A stretch of 64,000 nucleotides of DNA. Origin: Paramacrobiotus metropolitanus. Its lineage: Eukaryota; Tardigrada; Eutardigrada; Parachela; Macrobiotidae. The notes below the pieces were generated by a model. The model was not told the origin of the DNA, searched no databases, and saw nothing but the letters and a program-made list of their open reading frames with translations. Below are positions 36,101-47,067 of the stretch, piece after piece. The DNA lies in contig NW_026570226.1 in assembly GCF_019649055.1 (NCBI RefSeq), positions 186,001 to 250,000 on the forward strand. The letters are read 5' to 3'. Position numbers and translations under genes: made by a program. Positions within the stretch are counted from its first letter, which is position 1; every line of letters begins with the position of its first letter.

Positions 36101-37479
36101 TGGATAAGATCAATGTTGGAGTTGGGAAAGGAGAATGTTTTGGCTTGCTTGGAGTCAATGGGGCTGGTAAGAAGAACTGTTGTGTGTTCCTAATTTTTAC
36201 AGTTACTTTACAAATATTCGCCTTAGGCAAAACAACTACCTTTAAAATGCTAACGGGAAATCTGTATCCGACATACGGAGATGCCTACGTCAACGGGCAC
36301 AGCATATCCACGGATCTGGATGGAGCGCGCCGATACATCGGCTATTGCCCGCAGTTTGATGCTATTCACAATTTGCTTACTGGACGTGAGCATCTGGAAT
36401 TTTATGCGCGCATCCATGGAATTCCAGAAAAATATGTTTTCAAGGCTGTAGAAAGAGGCATCAGCCGGCTGCAGCTCTCAGCTCATGCTAGACGCTGTGC
36501 CGGTACGTATTCAGGTGGAAATAAGCGAAAATTATCTACAGCCATAGCGCTCATCGGTGATCCGGATATTGTTTTTCTTGATGAGCCCACAACCGGAATG
36601 GATCCCAAGGTATGACCTTTTGATATTGTGTTTCAATCCAGATGTCGGTGACGCCATGATCGCTATAGTGAATCAAAACCAGCGACCTTTCCAAATAACA
36701 GACAGTATGCGAGTATTTATTACACTGTGAATTCCTCGTGTTTTGTTTGGATCTGTCGGAAGTCGGAAACTAAAGCAAACTGAGAAAAAGTAGCATACTG
36801 ACATTGATGTGTCTTTTTGTTGCAGGCTCGGCGATTTTTGTGGAACTGTATTTTAAGTATGCTGCGCGAAGGTCGCTCCGTTATCCTGACGTCGCACAGC
36901 CTGGAAGAATGCGAGAATCTTTGCACAAAACTCGCTATAATGGTGAATGGTCGTTTCCAGTGTGTCGGTAGCCTGCAACACTTGAAATCTCGTTTCGGCT
37001 TTGGATACTCTGTGATCATCCGATGCAATCCAACCGCAATGTACCGGGTCTGTGACTTTATGGAAACTACTTTCCGGGGTGCCCGCATGCAGGAGCGGCA
37101 TTACAACACCGTACAGTATCGCATTCCTCTGCGCGGTCTCAAACTAGCCCAGATCTTTGCGGCTATCGAGAATAATCGCCAGGAACTGGAGATTGAAGAC
37201 GCTTCGGTCAATCAGACTAACCTGGAAGATATTTTCATAGAGTTTGCCAAACACCAGACCGATCTCGCGGCCGATGAAGTGCTGCCGGATGAGATTGATC
37301 CCGTCAGGGAGACCGTGGTGGACGCACGGGCATATGACGCGTCTAGCACGAATAGCTCGAATTTGACAGGAAAATTCGAGTGGGATCGGGCTCCGGATTT
37401 TGTGAGTACCAATCCAAAACTTGATACTGATCCGTATTTCACAATTGTTGATCCTGAAAGGAATTTCACTTCAAAATGA
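27196..37479 (+). CDS. ABCA1: Full-size ABC transporter, subfamily A (ABCA1/ABCA4-like)
   Basis: Lipid exporter/flippase of the ABCA family. Twenty exons keep frame: 27196-27354, 27453-27506, 28382-29775, 30224-30377, 30475-30530, 30614-30713, 30780-30869, 30944-31035, 31138-31302, 31540-31644, 31765-32773, 32889-33176, 33297-33704, 33862-34101, 34360-34463, 34528-34775, 35036-35343, 35407-36166, 36227-36609 and 36826-37479. The product of about 2,256 residues is near human ABCA1 in length. Order: TM1 ([15 protein letters not shown]), large ectodomain 1, TM2-6 with an [23 protein letters not shown] linker-type stretch, NBD1 (Walker [10 protein letters not shown] near 952, [18 protein letters not shown]-loop STH), TM7, ectodomain 2, TM8-12, NBD2 (GVNGAGKTT near 1910, [21 protein letters not shown]). 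Motifs of both NBDs look intact. The gene symbol marks the class, not proven orthology. Confidence 0.95.
30570..30612. repeat. Short direct repeat in ABCA intron 5
   Basis: The word AATTATGTTGGAATA recurs nearly unchanged about 20 bp apart inside the 83-bp intron 30531-30613. The second copy contributes the TAG acceptor at 30611-30613. Confidence 0.6.
31341..31402. repeat. CTACCTATAGT-type minisatellite in ABCA intron 9
   Basis: An imperfect tandem array of an approximately 11-21 bp unit built on GTCTACCTATAGT occupies about 62 bp in the intron following 31302. The unit is partly self-complementary (CTATAG), so the array could form small hairpins. Confidence 0.8.
36167..36226 (+). other. 60-nt stop-free intron inside the second Walker A motif
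   Basis: The intron starts GTAAGA and ends CCTTAG, splitting the Gly codon of [11 protein letters not shown]. It is 60 nt, a multiple of three, and has no in-frame stop, so retention would insert 20 residues (starting KKNCCVF) into the phosphate-binding loop. Splicing restores a canonical Walker A. Confidence 0.8.
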
Positions 37480-38028
37480 TAGAATCTCTGACTGATCTGA
37501 TAAAGAGTTTATATTTCAAAGATTTAATGACAGCTCATTTTCACATTGGAACTTTTATCTCTTTTGTTTGTACAGCATGATTCTATGGAAATGTTGGTAG
37601 TGGATAACGAAACAACTGCTAACGCTTCGCTTTGTGCATGCGGCTCTTTCCTACGTTTCCCTGCTCGATGCTGCATGCTACCTCATTCATTGAGATCCTA
37701 AGTCCAGTGTCTTTCGCAGTGCTTTCAAATAACTGAGAATGATTGGCTTACGCAATCCAGGTGACACATGTTATTTTAAAACGGTGCTGATTTGTGCTAG
37801 TTTGGAAATGTGATGGATACTTTTGTCGATTGTGTTAACTGTGAAAACAGAAAATATTATTAATATGTGTTAAAATGGTATTAAAGATTTTGTTAATCTA
37901 GTAGAATCAACGGAATTCGGCACCGAATTTCAAATTCCTACGCATAAGCATAATCTTATTACACGGCAGCAAGATAACGAATCGAGAACATCCTGAAATT
38001 TTTCTGTACAGCACAAGTCAACCACACA
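37480..38028. other. Convergent 3' region between ABCA and NDUFA10
   Basis: No gene seen. This should hold the 3' UTRs of the plus-strand ABCA transporter and the minus-strand NDUFA10. No clear AATAAA stands out close to either stop codon. Confidence 0.4.
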
Positions 38029-39881
38029 TTAGAAAGCAAATATCTGCTTGAATCGGCCCCACCAGTCGTCCGGTCTTCGATAGTACTTGCTCTGTTTGGC
38101 TTCGATCTGCAAGGAGTTCTTGTGTTTAGATAACTACATTAGGTTATAACAGAAACCCCATCACAAATACAAACCGACATTCACCTCTTTTTCGAGTTGT
38201 TCCCACTCAAAGTTATCATCTGGTGTAACATACAGTTCTACTGCGCCATGGCGATCGGGAGGTAAAAAGTGATTCCATCGGTCTTCGGTGTCCCAGTTTG
38301 TATATCTATCAAAGCGCAAGCAGACCAAAGCTGTCAGAATCACTCAACCTTGTAAAGAACGCTAAAGAGATTGTTATGTCACCCAAATCAAATGTACATC
38401 CGTACAAAACTTTTCCAAACTGAAACAGATTATTCAACCAATTTTTCATTACGGTTCAAGAATCTTACTTTATACGAAGTTCATCCCATTCAGAATGCAG
38501 TGTCTGGTTTCTCCAGTCGCGAAATTTCGGATCAAAATACACACGATCTTTGTCAAAATCAATCTTTTCCAAATCCTCAGCGACAATGTCTGCATCAGCT
38601 GGTTTTGTCCAGTCATAAACGATCATCTCCACGTACGGTTCCATTTGTTTCAAGTAATGATTTTTGTAACCACGTTCAATTTCCTTTAAATATTCCTTAT
38701 TCATAGCCGGAGAATTGACTTCATAAGGCTGAAAAGTGAGATTCACAATTACAAACGTAAATTTCTCTCCATTGGTACTGCTGCTGACACATTCTGATCC
38801 CGTTCATAGCAATTATTTGTCCAAAAAAAAAACTCAAAGCGCTATTACGATTTACGATATGGTAAAAAATAAGCCTAATATGTAAACGTTCAACTGCAGG
38901 CTTACGATGTTCCTCTTCATGACGCGATCATAACAAACATCCACCGGAGCGTCCAGGTAAATGACGCAATGTGGCCGCATGTAGTCCATAATGGTATTAG
39001 TTTTCACATCGTAATAATGCCTTCGCGCTAGAACACAGATGCTTAGGATTTCAATTTCGCTTCGTACTGTTCGTAGCGTGCGAACCACGCACGGAAATCA
39101 GAAGACTGACAATGTACCTGGACGCGACATGTAACCCATCTTTGTCATTGCATCAACAAAGACAAAATCGCTGAAACAGGACCGTTCTAGAATGACTCCT
39201 TGGCCTGCAAAACATTATTCTGTGACGTCTTGAAATGGACCAACTTTCGTCTCATTCCGTTTGAAAACCGAGCCCAAACGCAATCACTCAGGTTTCCCTA
39301 TCCGCCATCGCTTCTCACAATTATTAATAATTCCAAAATCTAAGAAATCGCTTGCTACCTGTGCTAAAAAGGTGTAGTAGGGCCACATTGTACTGATTGC
39401 ATCTTGCAATATATTTCATAAACTGGAATTCTGCAACCTTCCAGTTTTTGGGATCTTTGTAGAAGTCCTCGACATCGAAATGCTTGGCTGTTCCTTGCAG
39501 CCGATCATTATAATCCTTCAAGTTATACGAGAACAAATAGGGATAGACGTCCTTTTCCAATGATGCTTCGGGGAAATACTTCATGCCCAGCTGATCAGCC
39601 AAGTTCTGCGCCAATGTTGTCTTCCCTGCTCCGATGTTCCCCTCGATAAAAATCACCTTGGTATTCTCGTCAAATCTCCAAAACGTATTATCGATGTTTA
39701 AGATGCTGTGATACCATCGGTACTTCTTCGTTTCGTAAGGCCATGGAGGTGGCTTTGACGAATCTTCAACTTTCACAAGCTTGGTAGAAATCAGTCTGAC
39801 AGGGGGATGAGTTTTACCACCGGGATGAAGCAGCCCTCTTCCACTGATCGTCACACGCGACGAACGCAAAATGCAGGCCAT
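38029..39881 (-). CDS. NDUFA10: Mitochondrial complex I subunit NDUFA10 (ND-42)
   Basis: Accessory 42-kDa subunit of NADH:ubiquinone oxidoreductase, of deoxynucleoside-kinase fold. Six exons, 39881-39359, 39204-39118, 39027-38906, 38728-38469, 38305-38185 and 38106-38029, keep frame and give about 396 residues. The first 40 residues are basic, Ser/Arg-rich and lack acidic residues for the first 37, as in a mitochondrial presequence. The kinase-like fold follows: P-loop GNIGAGKTT (81-89), ERSCFSDFVF, RRHYYDVKTN, RPHCVIYLDAPV, then the NDUFA10-specific C-terminus ending WWGRFKQIFAF. The P-loop is canonical here, whereas the mammalian subunit has a degenerate one. The ATG at 39881 is the first true ATG; the frame upstream opens only at TTG. 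Head to head with SLC38A9. Confidence 0.93.
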
Positions 39882-40433
39882 TTTTCTTTCGACGATTCGC
39901 AATTTCTTACTCGGTCACCATCACAATCCAATCTGATACAAGTAAAAATGATAGAACACCGCCTATAAAAGGCACACAGCGTCAACTTTGTCTCTTTGCC
40001 AAAAGTTTGCAAAATTATTTATGTTTTTGAAATTTATTTTCCACGATCAGTAGCAGGCCTGTATAGCTACGCCAGTAGCCTAGGCCCTATTGCGGGATCA
40101 GGTTGTTGCTTGATGTGAGCGTGCGCTATGCCCTTGCGCCCATTTGCGCGTTGCGCGGGCTGAACACTTCCAACCTGATCTTGGGCACACTGCACCGCCA
40201 GTACATTTTGTCTACGAAATTTTAAGAATTTGAGAGAGAATTTTTTATTGTGATTTCTGTATTTTACAAATTAGAATTTTGAAAGCATTCCGGGTTCTGG
40301 TAAGTCTTTTGGGATTTGCAGCCAAATTTGGCTGGCTGAGCTGTAGTTTGTGCTCCATGGGTTTACATTGCAGCAGCAAGTGAGTGCAGTAATTTATCGT
40401 CCATATTATACGCTGACTGGTGAGCTGCAAGCC
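39882..40433. promoter_or_regulatory. Shared divergent promoter region, NDUFA10 and SLC38A9
   Basis: 552 bp separate the two start codons. A GC-rich, CpG-containing block lies at about 40080-40195, in contrast to AT-rich flanks, and carries an inverted repeat (GATCAGGTTG at 40096-40105, CAACCTGATC at 40171-40180). A bidirectional promoter is inferred from layout only. Confidence 0.45.
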
Positions 40434-43184
40434 ATGCCTACTGGTAGTCCAGAAAAATCCACGCAGACCTTTAATTTGTATGACTGTCCAAAAGCGTCTT
40501 TTCGCACATCTTTCCCGGAAGTCCGACAGCAAAGAAGTTACAGCATCGGTGAACGGTATGAAACTGATCAAGTTTTATTTGTCCTGTCTTATAAAATATA
40601 CGTTTTCCCCGTTTTGTGGTCAACACGATATCTATGCTTGGACTGACCATTTGTTTCGACGTAGTGAACTGTATGGAATTCGAAGTAGAGCTGGTCTGTT
40701 CATTCCCGAGGTGGCAGCCGATTCGTCTCTTGGATTGAACACAGCGTCCGGCGAGCTTCCTGACGTCTCTCTGACACGACCACCGTCGCAAGGAAGCCTG
40801 GTCACTATGTAAGTGGCTACGTACCGTACTTGAATTACCGTATTGAAGAAACCGTACTTGAATTATCGGTAAAATTGTTTATATATCTGTAGTAACTAAA
40901 AGTGCTACGAGAATCGATATTGGTGGGAATTTCGCTGTTTGCGTCCGAAAATTTGTTTTCATAAAAAACCGCATTTTGAACTTTCAGATTTAGCCTATGG
41001 AGCACATTCGTTGGAACTTCCGCATTGACCATTCCGTGGGCAGTTGCTCGGGTATGCTTCGACGTGGTTTCTAGTTGCAGGATAAGGACTGGGTTGCTTG
41101 TATTTATTTTTGAAAATTGCTCGTTATCTATTACTAAGTTTCACAAGACAGATTAGTTGGTTTTCGTTCCATTTTGGGGCTTAAAAGTTATCAGATCGTA
41201 TGAATTGGTTGATTGTTTATTTAAATTGGTTGATTGTTTGTAGGGTGGTCTGGTTTTGAGCCTGGCGATGATTGTATTAATCGCTGCATTTGCGTATTAT
41301 CCTTTGCGAATGATTTTCCGGTGTGCTCAGTATGTGGAAGTTTCCACAAACGTACATGTCTACAAATTTCAAGAGATCTGCAATCAGATCCTGGGACCGA
41401 GAATTGCTTTGTTCAGCCTTGGTGTTTCCTTATTCAATTTGCTGGGTGATTTAATCTGTTACTGGCTTATGCTGACCACGTTTCTGTACGAAATTGGATT
41501 ATTTGGAGAAACCGGTACAGGTATTAACGTAATATTGACTTTGCAGTCGTGCGGTAATTAGGAATGGCTTGTCCGTGTCATAATAAAGTTATTTAATTAT
41601 GATTCGATGTAATTTTGTGGAGAGCGATATCATTGAAAATACTGAACAATTACCAGCAAAAAATAAAGGTATGATCATTATATTTGGACACACACAGTTT
41701 GTGCATGATATGATGATACACATTGCATCAGAATAGCTCATGCAGATATAACTCTGACTGTCTCATTTTTCCATGGTTTATGATTTGTTCTTTGCTGGAT
41801 ATATCTGGGGAAATCTGCAGGTTCCCGAGATCGTTCCATCCAAGAAAACATCACAACACTGGCTAGTAGTGTGGACGTGGCTCAGAATGATGCAGGCAGT
41901 TTTTGGAGCGAAACAATTTCTGTCCCGTTGTATTTGGTGCTGCTGATGCTTCCGGTTATGTCATTTCGGTATCCTACATTTTTTACGAAGTGTGGCTCTC
42001 TGGGAAGCGTGGCCATTGTGTTCCTTATAATTTTTGCAATAGTCAAGACTGCAGTCAATGGAATCCAGATCGAACCTGACGTTGCGCCGGATTTTACATG
42101 TTTGTTTTCTATTTTTCCGTACAGTTCTTGTTAGCAAATTCTGCCCAGCTTCGTCGTACTAATGTTGTTCTTCTTTTTAGTGGCCAGTCAGCAAGTTCCC
42201 GCTACCTGTGGAGTTCTGTTTTTTGGATTTTTAATTCATAACGTGATTGTATCCGTAACCGCTTACCACAACCAGCCGCGTAAGCGAGCACGCGATACCG
42301 GAATCGCTGTAGTTTTGGCCGCGGTGACCTATGCAGTTCTTGGAATTTTGTTGTATCTGTCTCATCCTGGACCCAAGGAAGGAATTTATGATGTAAACCA
42401 ACACTCTTTGTTTAGTAGGAGCACTTCTGTAAACTATCGCAGCTTTGTGTGTCCCTTCGACAACTGTGCGTACATCCTGAAGCTTTGATGGGATGTATCC
42501 AAGTATTACTGCGATACGTGCTATGTTTCCTTTAGGGATAGAGGGTCCGAATTGCTCCCTGTGGTAGACTAAGATTAGCGTAAACTATTTCATGTGTGAA
42601 TTCCTGCTATACACACATTCTTCTCTTACAGAACTTCCTGAAAAATTTTCCAAATAACGATGCTCTATCGTTTGTTGCTCGGATTCTTCTCTTTTTCCAA
42701 ATGATTACAATGTTTCCCTTGCTGGCCTTTGTGTTCCGGGCCCAGCTTTTTTACGGATGGGCACGGAGAATTGATTTGGGGTTCGTGTGCAACATCTTTC
42801 CGTATTTATATTTCCTTTTAATTAATCATTGACACTGATATCTAGGATGCATTATATTGTGCTGCTTAATGTTGCCCTTTTGGGTGTGTGCCTGGCGTTC
42901 GCTTCGCTTTATCCTCGAATCGGACATATTCTGCGGTAAGTTTCGAGTCGACGGCTGTAAAAATTTTCCCATGTTTGTGTACATTCTTCAGTGAAACCTC
43001 TGTGTATATCAGGTTTGGAGGAGCATTTTGCGGCTTGGTATACATTTGTCTCTTACCCGGAATTATGGATGCGGTGATCGCCTACAGGTCTGGACACAGA
43101 GTGATCTGGAAAATTTTTGTGATATTCGTCTACGTTAGCCTTGGTCTGGCTAACTTAATCGCACAGTTTTTTATTTTGTTTTAA
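40434..43184 (+). CDS. SLC38A9: SLC38A9-type lysosomal amino-acid transporter/arginine sensor
   Basis: Member of the AAAP family. SLC38A9 sits in the lysosomal membrane, exports amino acids and signals arginine to mTORC1 through its N-terminal tail. Nine exons, 40434-40555, 40665-40808, 40988-41051, 41244-41514, 41821-42099, 42181-42392, 42632-42780, 42846-42935 and 43013-43184, keep frame for about 500 residues (human protein 561). Seen: a soluble N-terminus of about 90 residues; TM1 with [16 protein letters not shown], like the family's unwound arginine-binding helix; further hydrophobic segments; the diagnostic block [19 protein letters not shown]; and ending [13 protein letters not shown]. 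The junction 42099|42181 uses a weaker donor (GTTTGT) and is the least certain. The start ATG is the first in frame after the intergenic region. Confidence 0.9.
41203..41239. repeat. Direct repeat abutting an SLC38A9 splice acceptor
   Basis: AATTGGTTGATTGTTT occurs at 41203-41218 and 41224-41239, period 21, directly before the TAG acceptor at 41241-41243. It may carry a duplicated branch-point region; that role is inference. Confidence 0.65.
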
Positions 43185-44073
43185 TTCAGCGGAGGAATTC
43201 TGTTTCTCTTCTATGAGCTCTATCCTCTATGTACCTCGTACTATATAAATATTACTAAAGGTTTGCATGTATCGTAAGTACAGACATAGGTGAATACTGA
43301 ATGGTGATACGGATTGCTGTATGTGTGCGCTTTTGGCAGACTGTTTTCGGTCTTTGTTTTTCGCATTCTGTTGTTAATTTTGTGTCTGGTCCCTTTTGAT
43401 ACCGGTGCATTTGTGTAACTTTATTAGTGTGACATTTTTGTAACCAGTGATTTTTGCATTTGTGGTTGCGGAAGCCTGGAGGTAAAAGTTATTTGAAGAA
43501 GAAGAGCCGCATTTCTGCAGCACACAAAAACCTCATTTTTAGTTCGCACAGGTGCTTTTTAACGTTTAAATTCTCTCTACGGTTAAAAGTAAGGAAAATA
43601 CTAATGTAATATTTACTGAATTAAAAAACTGAAAGTACTGAATCAAAAATTAGTACTGAATTAAAACACAAATTGCAAATTAATTTGATTTGTTCTAGCT
43701 TCAGTCGGCAACTCAGCACATTACATAAAGCGCCTACCGCCCCGGAGCTTGTTGAAAGTTGAAACGATGTGGCGCCCTCTTTGTTCGGAGTTGTATGCGG
43801 CTCCCTCGGGCAGCGGCGTTGTATGGTATTCGCCAGTATAAAATAAAATTCCACATTTTTATACCGTTCTGAACTTCTTACTCAAATTTTCAGTTTTTCT
43901 AGAGCGTTGCAGTTGTTGACTAATCTCGTTTTCTGGAGAGTTCAGACCGGATGATGCTGAAGCGGTAGAATTAGAAAATTTTACGGCAGTTCCAGAATTT
44001 TTAACTTCTACAGAAGCTGCCCTGAAACCTTCGGTTTACTTTCGGACCTTGCTTCGCTCCGAAGCCCCGCACC
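43185..44073. other. Intergenic region before the RVxF-motif gene
   Basis: No gene seen. It contains the SLC38A9 3' flank and, at about 43725-43830, a GC-rich block that could be part of the promoter of the next gene. The minus-strand open frame at 43621-43854 has no recognisable domain. Confidence 0.4.
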
Positions 44074-45928
44074 ATGAGTAGTAAGTTGGTTTCTTGGTTC
44101 GCTCGTTCCCCGAAAATCGGGATCCCTGTGCCTGTAAAGTTTTTTAAGCCCAGATTCCAAAAATATACCTGAACTGTCTCAACGTACTAATAACTAATTT
44201 ATAGATATGACATGCGAAGTGTACGCTTCAGCCTTCAGACAATCGTGACAGATCTGCGTGTTAGTTGCCTGTTGCTCTGGTTTCTGCTGTTACTGGACGT
44301 AGTCGCAATGGCTAATGCTGATTTAATAGTTTACTCTAAAAGTTACAGTTGATAGTCGATTAGAGATATTTTTTAAAATTTCAGAACAGCTGTCTTTATC
44401 TTTTAACCATTTCAACCGCCTGCTAATGAATATGGCCATTGGCCTGTAGTTTTGTACCTGTTTTATTTCGATGTTGACTGGTTTTTGCTTTAGGCAAGAA
44501 GGTGCATTTCAACGAAACCGTTACGAGAATGGAATTTTTCGCGGAACCCACCCAGGGTCACAACCCGAAAAAATCATGGTGGAAGCGGTTAAAATCGTCC
44601 CTGACATGCCTGTTTCCTTGCATGAGAAAACGCCAGCCGGAGTATTACAATGTCGAGCAGGTGCAGACTGCAGATAGCGCCGCTGATCAATATCGACTGG
44701 AAAATCTGTGACATGGAGTGACCTGAACTGTCCTTAGCACCGAAGCTTAACGATTGTCTTGTGTTATTACAGGCGGTTGAGAATTCAGGCCATCGTCTGC
44801 CGGTGGCGATTATCACGGTCCCTGTGGAAGAACTGAAGATTGTCCTGGAAGAGCTCTCCGCGAACCCTCCGATGGAAGAGCTCGATATGGGCGAGACTTG
44901 GGATGACCGTATGGTGGACCTTCGGTCAGTTAATTCCGGGACGTCGGCCAGTGGTTCGGAAGATTTTCGAGATTCTCTGGATTCGTTCGAACACAACGAG
45001 CGATTGATGGAAAAGACTACGCCGGAAAAGGTGGTTAACGTCGTTGTGGAACTGGAAGAGAAGGCCATGCAGGTGCCGGCTGAGGACAGCACTGGTGTAT
45101 CAGGAGACTCGGTTCCGTTCTCGAGTTTGGCAAGCGATGGTGAGTGGAGCAAATGTCGATCATATTGGGTTTATGGATAAGTTTATGGATCTTTTGCTAC
45201 GGATAATTAGTTTGTACGTCCACTAGTCTAGTGACTTAATTTAATCATGGTGCTAGGCATGCGTAAAATTTTTCGGATGTTTTTGTCCACTTTTTTATTG
45301 GATTTTTATTAGCTGTATGCGGCAGTGTGCCTGTATCTATCGGAACGTCTATTTCGATAACCACTTGCCCGAAACAAATTCTACGTATCGGTGATAACTA
45401 ATATCGTAGTTTATGATTGCTCTTACTTTAGTTAAAATGGACAGTATCGAAGTTGCCTTCGTGGCTACGCCATCAAGATCCGACAATTCCTATTCCGAGG
45501 CTGCTTCGACCTCGCCGCCAGACAACGGTCGCCGTGTTTCCCCACCAGAGTTTCCTGTGCGGGCGCTGTATACGCCGACACGCAACTTGAAGGTAGAATA
45601 TGAGTCGCCCGTCACCGCCGGGGACGATAACAGTGGTGAATGCATCTACGATGGACGGGCTGATGACACGGTGCGCTGGAGTACACCGTTGAATAACGGC
45701 CGTCCACCTAATCCGCCCTTGTTCAGTGCTGACAGTACAATTTTGGAGGTGTCGTCTAGCATGGAGGAAATGGACGAGGGTATGGGCTCTTTAGAGACAT
45801 CATCTGGGGAAACTGAAAGAGCATGTTATCATTGTGGTGAGGATTGTCGGAGAGCTTTTTGTGTCCGAAAAGAACTGCCACGTACTGCGGTCAAAGCTCG
45901 GGTTCCGAAACTGGAAATGTGGATATAA
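44074..45928 (+). CDS. Unrecognised acidic protein with PP1-docking-like KVHF motif
   Basis: I do not recognise the family. Four exons keep frame: 44074-44080, 44494-44660, 44773-45139 and 45432-45928, about 345 residues. The first exon codes only for two residues plus one base. The N-terminus reads MSSKKVHFNETVTRM, in which KVHF fits the PP1-binding RVxF consensus. Next come a basic, aromatic, cysteine-containing stretch (SWWKRLKSSLTCLFPCMRKR, possibly membrane-associating), then long acidic Ser/Glu-rich and Pro-rich disordered sequence, and near the end four cysteines in CYHCGEDCRRAFC. The exon 2 donor CAG|GTGCAG (44660) is chosen because the downstream frame requires phase 0; readthrough would stop at 44709-44711. 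A PP1 regulatory role is inference from one short motif. Confidence 0.6.
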
Positions 45929-47067
45929 GCTTGAATCCAGTTTGCATCCTTTTTCTGGCTGCTGGGTCAGATACACAAAGTTCGGTTTGTTAGTTTGTTG
46001 ATTTAACGCTTTTTGAGAATCTGGTCGAAATTTACTGAGCGGGTCTGAATTCTCAGCGCGAATTTTTTTCTCTTTTCTTAAAGATACTCTTTTTGTCGCT
46101 TGCATTGTTTGGCAGATGCAGTTGTGATCGGCCAGGTATTACAGTTTGTGCTGGCTGTGTAAATGTGTATTTTTTGTTGTGCAGAGTTTTTGGTCATCTT
46201 CGTTTTGCCTCTTTGCAGCAGCATTTGTTTGGAGGACTCGAATGTACTGCATGCTTTTTCCATCCGTTCAAAACGAGTTTTTTGTTCTCCGCTGTGTACT
46301 GTGCTGAAGATTTTTGGAATGCAAAACGATTAAATGTACCCACCTTGACCTTCTGACATAATGCAATAATCGCATAATTTCAAACATATCAGTTAGTGGT
46401 TAGTCTCACAATGGCTTAGTACTGTTGGCATTGTAATTCGCGCAGGCGGCGATACCGTATAAGCCATAAGTTTTGTAATAGGTAATATTAAGCCAGTATG
46501 AATGCCATTAAATTGCTTACAAGTTAATTTACCTAATTAAAGTACTTATTTTTCGCTTGCGATTGCTTACCATTTTTACATAGCGAATTGTCCACAGTGC
46601 CGCCGCCATGTGGACAGTCATTGCATGGTTGATGACTTGATGGTATGTGAGCTTGTTCACACTCAGTTCATCTAGTTTACAGTACTTGCGCAACTACACA
46701 TGTCGCGTCATCGCATGCAAACAAAACTGATGTTGCTTTCGGTTTATTAAAACTTTTTAAAATCGTAAGAAGTAGTAAATATATATTTCGATGGACTTCA
46801 CGGGCCAACATAGTGAGCTTTGAGTTTGGTTTATTGGGTATTGCATTACTTATTAGATCTTGCCAACTTGCTGCTAAATAATATTGCATCATCAGATCAT
46901 CTGTGCGAAAAGACCAAGCTGCTGCACTGCTAGGACCACCTGGAACAGGATCTATATCATTTGCCCTGCCTCAGCAGTAGAATCTCCAGCTCTTTGACAG
47001 GATATCGCATGAGCAAACCTGACACTTCGCGTCTTCATCAGTAGCGCTCTCTTCCCTCCCAAATCTT
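45929..47067. other. Intergenic region before USP30
   Basis: 1.1 kb with no supported gene. Open frames at 46093-46356 (+) and 46677-46892 (-) have no recognisable domains. The USP30 promoter is expected in the last few hundred bases. Confidence 0.45.

Noticed and set aside
40168-40190. Possible mobile-element terminus at the GC-rich inverted repeat
   Set aside because: No target-site duplication or second copy seen; described only as a local inverted repeat.
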